32,443 nucleotides of DNA from assembly GCA_937884175.1 (NCBI GenBank), contig CALGDB010000008.1, positions 1 to 32,443 on the forward strand. Reading direction: 5' to 3'. The notes under the pieces are model-generated. The model was not told the origin of the DNA, made no database searches, and saw only the letters and a list, made by a program, of their open reading frames with translations. Within the stretch, counting starts at the first letter, position 1. Each line of letters opens with the position of its first letter. Below, piece by piece: positions 1 through 8,452 of this stretch. A program made the position numbers and the translations under genes. Source of the stretch: an uncultured Flavobacteriales bacterium. GTDB lineage: Bacteria; Bacteroidota; Bacteroidia; Flavobacteriales_D; Sanyastnellaceae.

Positions 1-1179
1 GGCATGGACATTGCGCTGTACCGTCCAAACGGTCAACTGCTGACGCAATCCACCTTGACGGATGATGCAGGGGCGAACATTCAGTTGCCAGTGGATGTGC
101 TTGCGGCGTTGGAAGCGTCAGACGAGCGCATCCAAGGGGAATTGGATAGCGATGTGGTGAATGTGTACTGGAACGTTCGTGACCGGAACGAAGCTGCGCT
201 TGGGATCGTGGGTGTTCGGTATGAAAAACGGGCGCTGGAGGCGGGGGATTTCAAGGCATTCTGGTCGCAGTTGGCACCCTTGTACATCGTTCTGTTTTTG
301 GGCGGAGCCATATTAGCGGCAATCCTCTCCAACGGACTGGTGAGGAACCTCAGGTTGATTCGCGACCGCATGCGCGAGCTTGAGCCAGGTGTGGAGCAGA
401 ACCCGATTCAGTACGACCGGGCCGATGCGATTGGCGAGTTGGTGGATGAATACAACGCCCTACTCGAGCAGTTGCATGCGGCCGTGCAAGAATTAGCAAA
501 GCAGGAGCGCGAGGGCGCCTGGCGCATGATGGCGATGCAGGTGGCCCATGAAATCAAGAATCCACTCACGCCCATCAAGCTTGGCGCCCAGCAGTTGGAA
601 CGTGCGTGGTTGGATCAGAAAGAAGATTTCGATGAGCGATTGCGACGTTACACGCGCGTTGTGGTGGAGCAAATTGATATCCTTGCGGAGATTTCGCTCG
701 ATTTCTCCATGCTCGCAGCGGTTGGACTGGAAACGCTCGAAGCGGTGAATTGGGCGCAAACAACAAAAGAGGTTGCGGCGTTCTATGAACAATCAACCCC
801 CCAAATCGAATGGCGCATGTCCATTCCGGATGTACCCGTGATGATCGACGGTTCCAAGGGGCACCTAACGCGCGCTATGAACAATTTGATTGCTAATGCG
901 ATTGACGCAGTGACCAATGAACCCTATCCGTCGATTGCGATAGGATTGGAGGTGAACCCAGAGGGGAAGGCGCTCCTGACCGTGGAGGATAACGGAATAG
1001 GCATTCCAGAAGACAAGCAGAAAGAGATCTTCCAGCCGCACTTTACATCCAAGGCGAAGGGCACAGGGCTGGGCCTGTTTATTACCGACTCCATTGTCCG
1101 TCAATTGAATGGCCAAATAACGTTGCGTTCGGTTCCGGATCAAGGGTCGGTCTTTGGTTTGGAATTTTTCGTGAAATAA
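1..1179 (+). CDS. Sensor histidine kinase, NtrY-like (5' end outside window)
   Basis: Membrane sensor kinase of a two-component system; the frame is open at the left edge, so the N-terminal part is missing. Visible in order: the end of a periplasmic sensor region, one membrane segment near visible residues 90-112 (LYIVLFLGGAILAAIL), a HAMP-like linker, a short coiled coil, the dimerisation/phosphoacceptor helix with AHEIKNPLTPIKL (His near residue 183), then the ATPase domain with N box (NLIANAIDAV), G1 box (VEDNGIGIP) and F/G2 boxes (HFTSKAKGTGLGLF). The H box and overall order resemble NtrY-type kinases, which normally phosphorylate an NtrC-like activator; no response regulator is in the window, so the partner and signal are unknown. 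Translation ends at TAA just before a strong hairpin terminator. Confidence 0.93.
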   Translation, partial: GMDIALYRPNGQLLTQSTLTDDAGANIQLPVDVLAALEASDERIQGELDSDVVNVYWNVRDRNEAALGIVGVRYEKRALEAGDFKAFWSQLAPLYIVLFLGGAILAAILSNGLVRNLRLIRDRMRELEPGVEQNPIQYDRADAIGELVDEYNALLEQLHAAVQELAKQEREGAWRMMAMQVAHEIKNPLTPIKLGAQQLERAWLDQKEDFDERLRRYTRVVVEQIDILAEISLDFSMLAAVGLETLEAVNWAQTTKEVAAFYEQSTPQIEWRMSIPDVPVMIDGSKGHLTRAMNNLIANAIDAVTNEPYPSIAIGLEVNPEGKALLTVEDNGIGIPEDKQKEIFQPHFTSKAKGTGLGLFITDSIVRQLNGQITLRSVPDQGSVFGLEFFVK

Positions 1180-1180
1180 A

Positions 1181-1205
1181 AAAGGGCCTCACTCAGAGGC
1201 CCTTT
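1181..1205. terminator. Bidirectional rho-independent terminator
   Basis: Perfect 10-bp inverted repeat AAAGGGCCTC / GAGGCCCTTT with a 5-base loop, flanked by an A-rich tract on the left and T-containing sequence on the right. It lies directly after the kinase stop codon and 20 bases from the stop of the convergent gene, so it can serve both transcripts. Confidence 0.85.
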
Positions 1206-1224
1206 CCAATTTCACATTTAACTT

Positions 1225-1680
1225 TTAGAATCTCGCTCCGAAGCCAATAGTTAAACCAAGATTATCGCTAGCACCGTCAGGTAAGCCGAAACGATACTCA
1301 ATTCCTGGAGCTACAAAAAGTGGCCCCATAAATGGGATGATTTTCGCTCCACCGATACCAAGATCCAAGTCGCCAGCCATATCATACGCTCTAGCGCCTA
1401 CGTAGTAATCATCGATGAAGTAAGCTACTCCCAAATTCATTTGAAGGTCATCTGTTGGCCCGCCCAAGGCTAACTGGATGCCTATGTCGTCTACTGGGCA
1501 ATAGCTGACTGTAGGTAAAATCAATCCTACGCCGTTGTCAGAAAAAATGTTGAGCAACTGTGTTGCATCTCCTGAGCCCAGGAAGAAAGTACCTTCAGCT
1601 CCCATGGACGAACCGTCGTCCTGAGCGCTGAGTGTTAAGGTGCACAACGCAAATGCACACAGAGTAAGTAAATTTTTCAT
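1225..1680 (-). CDS. Small secreted/outer-membrane protein of unknown function
   Basis: 151 residues. I start it at the ATG giving MKNLLTLCAFALCTLTLSAQ, a clear signal peptide with probable cleavage after SAQ; the open frame runs 25 codons further upstream, but those residues do not look like protein. The mature part is rich in Gly and aromatic residues with alternating short hydrophobic stretches and ends in an aromatic residue (GFGARF), as in small beta-barrel outer-membrane proteins. No family recognised. The gene uses more A/T-ending codons than its GC-rich neighbours. An A/T-rich tract precedes the start and there is no Shine-Dalgarno, which is normal in this phylum. It converges on the histidine kinase and shares its terminator. 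Confidence 0.75.
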   Translation of the reverse strand: MKNLLTLCAFALCTLTLSAQDDGSSMGAEGTFFLGSGDATQLLNIFSDNGVGLILPTVSYCPVDDIGIQLALGGPTDDLQMNLGVAYFIDDYYVGARAYDMAGDLDLGIGGAKIIPFMGPLFVAPGIEYRFGLPDGASDNLGLTIGFGARF

Positions 1681-1982
1681 AAAAAAAATTTTTGGTGATG
1701 GTGCAAGTTGTGACTTTTCGGCCTGTACATGATACACACTTTGTGGAGTTTTCAAAAGTGCATTGTTAGCGCTCTAGAGATGAATTTGTGAATTTGGCGG
1801 TTGAATTGACCGGATTAACTGACACGTTTTTGGCCGGATATTATATATGTAGAAAGCCCCACCGTTGCCGCTCTTTTCTAGCATGGGTTCGTAAGTCTTA
1901 GTTTAAATCGCTACGCGAAGCTCGTGAAGAAATAGCCTAGAGTTAAGATCTTGGCTGCGCCGGGATCAAAACTCGTCATTCT
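1681..1982. other. Intergenic stretch without recognised gene
   Basis: 302 bases, more AT-rich than the surroundings, between the start of the small envelope protein and the stop of the cyclase-family gene (both minus strand). It presumably carries the promoter of the former. I see no convincing ORF, tRNA, repeat or complete promoter box; the TATATAT stretch near 1840-1850 is the only compositional feature. Confidence 0.5.
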
Positions 1983-2744
1983 TCAAATTTGGTGGCAGGG
2001 AATCACTACGGGCCGGCTCGGTGTCGCGTCCATGTCAAATGCGGCAGTTTGCAGGTTGAGTAAATGACGGCCATCCCGAAGCGAGTCCGGGACGAAAATA
2101 AGCTCCGTAATTGTCGATTGGTGCCGTGGGCTGTCTGGATAGACCCAAAAGGCATGGTGGGCCGCCAGAGCTCCCCCATCGACTTCCCGATCAACAGAAG
2201 GCAAGTCGACCATTAGATGGTCGACGTCGCGTTCGACAAGCCAGGTCATTGCCTCTGCATCGAAGTAGGGCGGATTCGTGTTGGACCAGTTGCGCCCAAC
2301 CTTGGATTTGTCGTTGGGCAGCGTGCGAACGATGATCGCGGGGGGAAGGTTGGATTGCACGTTCCAATGCTGGGAAATGGACAGCGCCAATTCCCGTTCG
2401 GTGATGATCTGATCGCCGTCGTGCGCCTCTGGGAAAACACTGACTACGAGGCACGGGATAAGCACAGGGAAGGTCAATTCGTTGATGGAATGCGCCTCGG
2501 GCGAAATGTGTCCCAAGCATTCCGTGTGCGTTCCGTTGCCGTGTGGGTTGAACTGCACGTCACGGAAATTCACCGCCCCGCCCTCTGCGACAGAACCCAA
2601 GAATCCGTTGGCGCGCACCACCTGAAGTTTCATAAAATCCACGTACCACGCTCGCGAACCGTGTCCGTCACCCATGGTGATACTCAGGTCCTCGCTGGCT
2701 GCGCCGTTGGCTTTGAAAGCCACCCCTTGAAATTCCATTTCCAT
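1983..2744 (-). CDS. Cyclase family protein (kynurenine formamidase-like metal hydrolase)
   Basis: 253 residues. Resembles the cyclase/kynurenine formamidase-like family (PF04199), metal-dependent hydrolases acting on amide or cyclic substrates. The metal-site region reads NPHGNGTHTE near residues 85-94, matching the family HxGTHxD motif with Glu for Asp. Further family signs are LPSVDRE, LAAHHAFW and, near the C-terminus, ITELIFVPDSLRDGRHLLNL followed by PSRPV. I start at the first ATG (2744); the frame can be extended to a TTG at 2759, but a TACCTTGT box would then lie inside the gene. It is separated from the upstream gene by a terminator, so it probably has its own promoter. The substrate cannot be told from sequence; kynurenine metabolism is not supported by neighbours. 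Confidence 0.85.
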   Translation of the reverse strand: MEMEFQGVAFKANGAASEDLSITMGDGHGSRAWYVDFMKLQVVRANGFLGSVAEGGAVNFRDVQFNPHGNGTHTECLGHISPEAHSINELTFPVLIPCLVVSVFPEAHDGDQIITERELALSISQHWNVQSNLPPAIIVRTLPNDKSKVGRNWSNTNPPYFDAEAMTWLVERDVDHLMVDLPSVDREVDGGALAAHHAFWVYPDSPRHQSTITELIFVPDSLRDGRHLLNLQTAAFDMDATPSRPVVIPCHQI

Positions 2745-2780
2745 GGAAACAAGGTACAACGGCCGGAATCAGTATGGCAC

Positions 2781-2812
2781 AAAAAAGGCAGCACCATCGG
2801 CGCCGCCCTTTT
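2781..2812 (-). terminator. Rho-independent terminator of the outer-membrane-type gene
   Basis: Read on the minus strand: an 11-bp stem (AAAAGGGCGGC with GCTGCCTTTTT, two G-T pairs) around a 9-base loop, ending in a run of T. It starts 23 bases after the stop codon at 2835 and separates that gene from the cyclase gene downstream. Confidence 0.75.
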
Positions 2813-2834
2813 CAAGAATGCTGTTGGCTACGTA

Positions 2835-3692
2835 TCAGTCAAACAAGAAACCAACACGTAAAGCGCCTTGGAATACGTTTCCAATGGTGGTGTTGCTGAT
2901 GTGGTTAGGCCAAGTGTAGTAGATGTCATCAGAGCCCGCACCATCAGGCCAGTATTCGTTGTAGATCTCACCATCCAGTGCACTGAAAGGCAATTGTCCA
3001 ACGAATTCACCTGCAATTTCAGCTCCTGCTGCCTCTGTCGAGAAGGCATTGTTGAAGTACATGTTGAATGCCGTCAAGTTGTCTGTCGTGATAGTGTGGT
3101 TGCCAAAGGTGGTACGGCCGAAACCGATTCCTGCCTCGAAACCGAGGTAAATGGCATCAGAGAAGTAGTAGTCAGCGCCAAACAAGATGTTGAATCCGAA
3201 AGTGGTAAAACCTTGCTCATTGCCCAAGTTCCACACGATGTACTGGTCAGGTTGACCGGCATCGTTGATGTCCTGAGGCCCCCAGAACTCCTGCGTATCC
3301 GAACGGGTGCCAATCGTGATAGGCAATTCGAACGCGATGTAAGGCGAGAGGTTGTCCATGCCATCGAAGTGCATTTCGTAACCGGGAGCTATTCCGTAGG
3401 TTGAACTCTTCGTGTTGATGTTCAACTGTGGGCTGACTGGATCAGCTTCGTTGATTTCACCGTCTTGGTACCAAGCGTGCAGGTCGTTGGAATTGGATAC
3501 GGTGAGGGACAGGCGGAAGGCACGGTTGTCTTCCAAGAAGTTTCGGTACTTTAGCGTTGAACCGTCGATGGGGCTACCTCCGAATGGAGTGAAAGCCACC
3601 TCGATGTTGTGCTCATCGCCCATTTGCTTTTGGGCCTGAACGCCCATCGTGACCAGCGCTGAGAGCGCCAGAGTAAACATGAGTTTCTTCAT
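2835..3692 (-). CDS. Outer-membrane beta-barrel-like protein, unknown function
   Basis: 285 residues, starting at the ATG that gives MKKLMFTLALSALVTMGVQAQ, a typical Sec signal peptide (cleavage after VQAQ); the 53-codon upstream extension overlaps the divergent gene and is not protein-like. The mature protein has alternating aromatic/hydrophobic and polar residues, many Gly, segments such as LYFGFEAGIGFG-like AIYLGFEAGIGFGRTTF, and a final aromatic (RVGFLFD), all typical of an outer-membrane beta barrel of the porin/OmpW-like kind. No specific family recognised. Divergent from the decarboxylase gene (86 bases between starts) and followed by its own terminator, so probably monocistronic. Confidence 0.8.
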   Translation of the reverse strand: MKKLMFTLALSALVTMGVQAQKQMGDEHNIEVAFTPFGGSPIDGSTLKYRNFLEDNRAFRLSLTVSNSNDLHAWYQDGEINEADPVSPQLNINTKSSTYGIAPGYEMHFDGMDNLSPYIAFELPITIGTRSDTQEFWGPQDINDAGQPDQYIVWNLGNEQGFTTFGFNILFGADYYFSDAIYLGFEAGIGFGRTTFGNHTITTDNLTAFNMYFNNAFSTEAAGAEIAGEFVGQLPFSALDGEIYNEYWPDGAGSDDIYYTWPNHISNTTIGNVFQGALRVGFLFD

Positions 3693-3778
3693 GGTGTTGT
3701 GTTGTGTTTCAGGAAATTTCCAAGCGCAAGAAAAGCAAAAAACATTCAAGTACGCACCAATCGTCCGAACTTTCGCAC

Positions 3779-5215
3779 ATGAAAGCCTGTTCAAAACCGA
3801 ACGTTCCTCACCATTGGTCGAACTTTTACACCGTTGATGCCTTCCGCACAAGCGGTGGTGAAATGGTCGAACAGTTGGCGGATTTCCTGGCCGAATCGCA
3901 GGATAAACTCCATGATTGTGTGTTGCCTTTCACCCCGCCAGATTCACGCTTAGCACACTGGAAATCAAGGCTTAAAAATAATGCGGCTGTTGAATCGGGC
4001 CGGCTTTGGAAGGAGAATTTGCTCGAGGAGGTGTTGGCACAATCCAATCGGCTGCACGATCCACGCTATGCGGGCCATCAGGTAGCGGTTCCGCTTCCCC
4101 AATTGGCGTGGTTACAGGCTGCAACGGCACTGCTCAATAACGGCATGGCCATTGATGAAATGGGGCCGGCAAGCAGCCCCATGGAAGAGGCAGTGATGCA
4201 GGAGCTTGCTCAATTCATGGGTTTGGGGCCTGGGGCGAGCGGCATTTTGTGCCACGGCGGTACGCTTGCCAGTCTGACCGCCTTACTCGCCGCTCGTCAG
4301 CGAAAGGCTTCTGGCAATTCGTGGAAGGATGGTTCCATGCGACCATGTGCGGTCATGGTCAGCGAGCAAGCGCACTACTGCGTGGACCGGGCGGTTCGCG
4401 TCATGGGCTGGGGCGCGGCGGGCACCGTGAAGGTTCGCACGCTGGGCAACCATCAAATCGATCCAGAAGCTTTGCAAGAATCGCTTGAGGAGGCCACGGC
4501 CCAAGGAATGGAAGTTATCGCTGTGGTTGGCAATGCCTGCACGACTTCGACAGGGACGTTTGACGATTTGGAAATGCTCGCTTCGTTTGCGCAGCAAAAC
4601 GACCTATGGCTCCACGTGGACGGCGCACATGGCGCAGCACAGGTCTTCTCAGAACGCAATAAGGCCCCGCTGAAAGGAATGGAGATGGCGGATTCGGTGG
4701 CCATGGATTTTCACAAGATGCTCGGCGTGCCGGCTTTGTGCACAGGCTTGTTCTACCGCAACGGCTCGGATGCATACGCGGCATTTAGTCAAGAGGCAGC
4801 GTACTTGTACGAAAATGAGCAAGAGGAGTGGTGGAATCTGAGCAAACGAACCTTTGAGTGCACCAAACGCATGCTGAGTGTGGCCGTGTTTGGCATTTGG
4901 GAGGCCCACGGCCATAAACTGTGGGAGAGCTTGGTTGATCGACTTGTGGACCGGGCACAAACGGCGGCGTATGCGATTGCGCAGCGGTCGTCTTGGCAGC
5001 TTTTCGCGCAGCCATACTCCAACATTGTGTGTTTTCGGTTGAATGGAGCAGACAATGCGGCTCTCCGTCACGCCATGTTGGAACATGGTCCGCATTATAT
5101 CGTTAAGACAGTTTTAAACGGCGAAACGTGGCTTCGGTGCACCTTCCAAAACCCATTGACCGAGGACAGCGATATCGAAGCGCTGCTCGACCGGTTGGAG
5201 GAGTTTGCTGAATAA
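3779..5215 (+). CDS. PLP-dependent group II decarboxylase (aromatic amino acid/glutamate decarboxylase family)
   Basis: 478 residues from the ATG at 3779, which leaves an 86-base divergent spacer; the frame extends to 3704 but that would cross the promoter region. Fold-type I PLP enzyme of the group II amino acid decarboxylases: HVDGAHGAA holds the cofactor-binding Asp (about D281), and DSVAMDFHKML holds the Schiff-base lysine (about K313). Also family-like are GPASSPMEEAVMQEL, GTLASLTALLAAR and TSTGTFDDLEMLASFA. Length fits the family (about 470-500). The substrate (aromatic amino acid, glutamate, diaminobutyrate or other) cannot be decided. An AACTTTCG box ends three bases before the ATG. 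Its stop is only 4 bases from the stop of convergent glmS, with no terminator between. Confidence 0.9.
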   Translation: MKACSKPNVPHHWSNFYTVDAFRTSGGEMVEQLADFLAESQDKLHDCVLPFTPPDSRLAHWKSRLKNNAAVESGRLWKENLLEEVLAQSNRLHDPRYAGHQVAVPLPQLAWLQAATALLNNGMAIDEMGPASSPMEEAVMQELAQFMGLGPGASGILCHGGTLASLTALLAARQRKASGNSWKDGSMRPCAVMVSEQAHYCVDRAVRVMGWGAAGTVKVRTLGNHQIDPEALQESLEEATAQGMEVIAVVGNACTTSTGTFDDLEMLASFAQQNDLWLHVDGAHGAAQVFSERNKAPLKGMEMADSVAMDFHKMLGVPALCTGLFYRNGSDAYAAFSQEAAYLYENEQEEWWNLSKRTFECTKRMLSVAVFGIWEAHGHKLWESLVDRLVDRAQTAAYAIAQRSSWQLFAQPYSNIVCFRLNGADNAALRHAMLEHGPHYIVKTVLNGETWLRCTFQNPLTEDSDIEALLDRLEEFAE

Positions 5216-5219
5216 GCGA

Positions 5220-7067
5220 TTACTCAACGGTAACGCTCTTAGCGAGGTTGCGGGGCTGGTCCACGTTGCAGTCCCGCATCATGGCGATGTGGTAGCTCAA
5301 CAACTGTAGTGGAACGACCGTGAGGAGGGGCGCGAGTGCTTGGTCTGTTTTCGGCACTTCTATGACGAATTCGGCCAACTGCTTCAAGTCTTGGTTCCCG
5401 GAGGAAACCAGAGCGACGAGGCGTCCACCACGTGCTTTGACCTCCTGGATGTTCGAAACGATTTTCTCGTAGACGTCGTCGGCAGTTGCGATGAAGAAGA
5501 CAGGCATTTCCTCGTCAATAAGGGCAATTGGGCCGTGCTTCATTTCTGCCGAGGGGTAGCCTTCAGCGTGGATGTAGCTGATTTCTTTGAGCTTCAAGGC
5601 GCCTTCCAACGCCACCGGGAAATTCACACCACGGCCGAGGTAGAGGGCGTTTTCGTTGTTGACGAAGTGGCGTGCGATTTCTTTGATTCGCGCGTCTTGT
5701 TCCAGGAGCTTCTGGACTTTGTTCGGAATGGCGTTAAGCTCCACGAGCAAACGGCTGAACCGTTGGGCAGACAGTTGCCCTTTCTTCTTTCCGACGAGCA
5801 TGGCGATCAAGGTGAGGACGGTCAACTGGGCGGTAAATGCTTTCGTCGAAGCAACACCAATCTCTGGTCCGGCGTGTGTGTACGCACCGCTGTCCGTTTC
5901 GCGGGCGATGCTCGATCCAACGACGTTGCATACGCCGAAGACATGTGCGCCTTGCTGCTTCGCCAATTGTATTGCAGCGAGGGTATCAGCCGTCTCACCA
6001 GACTGGGAAATGGCAATGACCACGTCGTCTGGACGGATGATGGGGTTGCGGTAACGGAATTCCGAAGCGTATTCCACCTCAACGGGGATGCGGGCAAAAT
6101 CCTCAAAGAGGTATTCTGCTACGAGCCCGGCGTGCCAGCTGGTCCCGCATGCGATGATGAGGATGCGTTGCGCAGCGGCCCACTTTTCCCAGTGTTCGTC
6201 GATGCCGGACATCTTGATTTCCGAACGCGATACGCTCATGCGTCCGCGGATCGAGTCGATGATGGAATTCGGTTGCTCGAATATTTCCTTGAGCATGAAG
6301 TGGTCGAAACCGCCCTTTTCGATGGCCTCAATCTGCATTTCGAGCTCGTGAATCTCCGGCGTGATGACTGTATTTTGAAGGTTCCGAATGGTCAGGCCGT
6401 CTTTCCGGTGCATGACCGCTACCTCTTCGTCGTCCAAGTAGATTACGTTTTGCGTGTGCTCGATGATCGGTGTGGCGTCGGAAGCGATATAAAATTCATT
6501 CTCTTCGCCCACGCCAATGACGAGAGGACTTGATTTGCGTGCGGCAATGAGCAAGTCCGGTTCGTTAGCGTCGATGATGGCAATGGCATAGGCTCCTTCC
6601 ACTTCCTTGAGGGCCATCTGCACTGCATCTGTGACGGATGCGTTTGTTCGGCTTTGGACTTCGTCGATGAGGTGGATGAGCACCTCGGTATCGGTGTCGC
6701 TGACGAAGGCGTGGCCATTCGCCTCGAGGCTGGTGCGAAGTGATTCGTAATTCTCGATGATTCCGTTGTGGATCATGGCGAGGCGGCCAAAGCGTGCCGT
6801 ATGCGGGTGAGCATTGACGTCGTTGGGCGGCCCGTGGGTGGCCCAGCGGGTGTGCCCGATGCCAGTGGATCCGGTTGGAACGTCGTCGCCAACGAAGGCC
6901 AACAGGTCCTCGACCTTTCCTTTTTTCTTCTTTATTTGTATGGCATCCGTGCCATCAAAAACAGCAACACCAGCGCTGTCGTATCCTCGGTATTCCAGTC
7001 GCTGCAGGCCCTTAATGAGAATGGGAAAGCAGTCTTTATCTCCTATATATCCAACTATACCACACAT
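5220..7067 (-). CDS. glmS: Glutamine--fructose-6-phosphate aminotransferase (isomerizing)
   Basis: 615 residues, the usual length. Makes glucosamine-6-phosphate from fructose-6-phosphate and glutamine, the entry step to UDP-GlcNAc for peptidoglycan and lipid A. The start MCGIVGYIGD gives the N-terminal nucleophile Cys2 of the class II glutaminase domain (residues 1 to about 230, with RLEYRGYDSAG and GHTRWATHG). Two SIS isomerase domains follow (CGTSWHAG, SQSGETADT, and GRGVNFPVALEGALKLKE), and the C-terminus PRNLAKSVTVE is the conserved tail. It is the last gene of a minus-strand group, 24 bases after the DUF4270 gene. No glmS ribozyme-like leader is possible in so short a spacer. Confidence 0.98.
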   Translation of the reverse strand: MCGIVGYIGDKDCFPILIKGLQRLEYRGYDSAGVAVFDGTDAIQIKKKKGKVEDLLAFVGDDVPTGSTGIGHTRWATHGPPNDVNAHPHTARFGRLAMIHNGIIENYESLRTSLEANGHAFVSDTDTEVLIHLIDEVQSRTNASVTDAVQMALKEVEGAYAIAIIDANEPDLLIAARKSSPLVIGVGEENEFYIASDATPIIEHTQNVIYLDDEEVAVMHRKDGLTIRNLQNTVITPEIHELEMQIEAIEKGGFDHFMLKEIFEQPNSIIDSIRGRMSVSRSEIKMSGIDEHWEKWAAAQRILIIACGTSWHAGLVAEYLFEDFARIPVEVEYASEFRYRNPIIRPDDVVIAISQSGETADTLAAIQLAKQQGAHVFGVCNVVGSSIARETDSGAYTHAGPEIGVASTKAFTAQLTVLTLIAMLVGKKKGQLSAQRFSRLLVELNAIPNKVQKLLEQDARIKEIARHFVNNENALYLGRGVNFPVALEGALKLKEISYIHAEGYPSAEMKHGPIALIDEEMPVFFIATADDVYEKIVSNIQEVKARGGRLVALVSSGNQDLKQLAEFVIEVPKTDQALAPLLTVVPLQLLSYHIAMMRDCNVDQPRNLAKSVTVE

Positions 7068-7091
7068 TGCAACACGAATTCAAATGAACAC

Positions 7092-8435
7092 CTATTCGCT
7101 CCACGTAATCACGAGGCGGGCATTGGGCTTCCAGCCTGTGGTGTCGCCTTCAATCGAAGAAACCGCAGGTCCATTGAGCACTACGCCCTGAAGTGAAATT
7201 CCCGCCCGAGATGACACAACGTAGAGCCTGTCGGATTCGTATGTTCCATTCAGCATTCGCTGAAAAGTCTGCGAAATGTTGAATCGGTAGGCGTTTTCTG
7301 CGGCGTCGTAATTTCCGTTTATGGCGAGCCCGATGGATGTTTGGTCTGGCGTCGGCACAGCCTCTCCAGCTTCATTTTCCGAAAGGATGAATAAATCTGA
7401 CGGGATGGGGTAGCGAGAGTCGTTATACTGGGGGTCCACAGGCAACCACAATTCTGCCTTATGCACCGCACGGTCGTCGTCGCGTTCAGCCTCCCAAGCG
7501 GCGAGCCCGGGGAATTGAATGCGGGTTTTGAGCCCGGCGCCAGAGAAGATACCGCAGAGCAAGGAGCCATCCAACGCAGTGATATAGGATTCATCCAACG
7601 CTTGGAAAGGCGGGGACCATTGGTGCTCGAAGAGGTTGGTTCGTGGGCTAAGTGCGTTGATGATGAAATCGTAAGTGGCTGCGCTATCTGTGTCGCTGTG
7701 GTAGTGCATCCGCATGCGGCTCAAGCCTGTAGTGACATCGATGCCCACCGCACCTTGACCGGGTCCATTGGGGTCTGGGGCTATGAGCAAGCCGGGGAAA
7801 TATTCCCGCCAATCTTGGTTAGAATCGTAGGCCGAGGAATCAGCATCGAGCAAGGATTGCCCAAACGTATTGTCGAGGTAGACCCGAACCTCTGGGGCCA
7901 CGGTATCGCCATTGATGTACAAGATTTCCCCTGGATTCAGCACCACGGGCTGAAAGGCGGGGTCGGCGAGGTTGATCTCCGTAGTCGCAAAGGATGCGTT
8001 GGAATAGTAGTCCGAATCCAAGGAAAGAGTGTCGACCAGCGCTTCGACGTGGATATTCTGGGGGCTGAGTTGTCCGTACCGGTCACCGCTGTAGTGCAAA
8101 GACAGGTAAATACTGTCGACCACGGGATTTGGACCAAAATCAATATCCGGGGCGCTCAGCCGGAGCTGTGCGGCAAATGATCCCTTGTGCATCCCGAAAA
8201 ACGGATGGTCCATGTTTCCTAAAACGGCCGTGCTGAGGTGGCTTGTTTCCAAGCTGTCTTCTCGAACTGTTTCAAAGCTCAACGCAAGGGTGTCGGTTTG
8301 ATGTAAGCTCAGTAAATCGTCCTGAGCGAACTCTAGCCCGATGTCAGTGGTTGGCTTTTTGCAACCGGTCAGGATGGCGAACCCTAAGATACTCGCCACG
8401 ACTGCCCCGTACTGACTTGCGGTGATCTTTATCAT
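7092..8435 (-). CDS. DUF4270 family lipoprotein
   Basis: 447 residues. The N-terminus has a signal peptide ending in a lipobox, AILTGC with Cys25, so the mature protein should be a lipoprotein. The following sequence (TDIGLEFAQDD..., DSIYLSLHYSGD, ISQTFQRMLNG, LYVVSSRAG, NARLVITWS) is as in Bacteroidota DUF4270 proteins, whose function is not established; the predominance of beta-prone stretches suggests an all-beta extracellular domain. Its place between the GT5-like gene (17 bases upstream) and glmS (24 bases downstream) is an arrangement I recall as conserved in flavobacteria, hinting at an envelope-related role. Confidence 0.9.
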   Translation of the reverse strand: MIKITASQYGAVVASILGFAILTGCKKPTTDIGLEFAQDDLLSLHQTDTLALSFETVREDSLETSHLSTAVLGNMDHPFFGMHKGSFAAQLRLSAPDIDFGPNPVVDSIYLSLHYSGDRYGQLSPQNIHVEALVDTLSLDSDYYSNASFATTEINLADPAFQPVVLNPGEILYINGDTVAPEVRVYLDNTFGQSLLDADSSAYDSNQDWREYFPGLLIAPDPNGPGQGAVGIDVTTGLSRMRMHYHSDTDSAATYDFIINALSPRTNLFEHQWSPPFQALDESYITALDGSLLCGIFSGAGLKTRIQFPGLAAWEAERDDDRAVHKAELWLPVDPQYNDSRYPIPSDLFILSENEAGEAVPTPDQTSIGLAINGNYDAAENAYRFNISQTFQRMLNGTYESDRLYVVSSRAGISLQGVVLNGPAVSSIEGDTTGWKPNARLVITWSE

Positions 8436-8452
8436 GCCGCGAAGTTCAACAA

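Noticed and set aside
1836-1850. TATAAT-like sequence suggesting a sigma-70 type -10 box
   Set aside because: Bacteroidota primary sigma factors use TAnnTTTG; a TATAAT match in AT-rich DNA without a partner element is not evidence of a promoter here.
2217-2861. 214-codon plus-strand open frame
   Set aside because: Antisense to the cyclase-family gene and running across a terminator into the next gene; no family resemblance.
5340-6533. 397-codon open frame on the plus strand
   Set aside because: Lies wholly antisense to glmS, whose motifs are complete; the translation has no recognisable domain. A shadow of GC-rich codon use.
7461-8180. 239-codon plus-strand open frame
   Set aside because: Antisense to the DUF4270 gene, with no recognisable domain or neighbour support.
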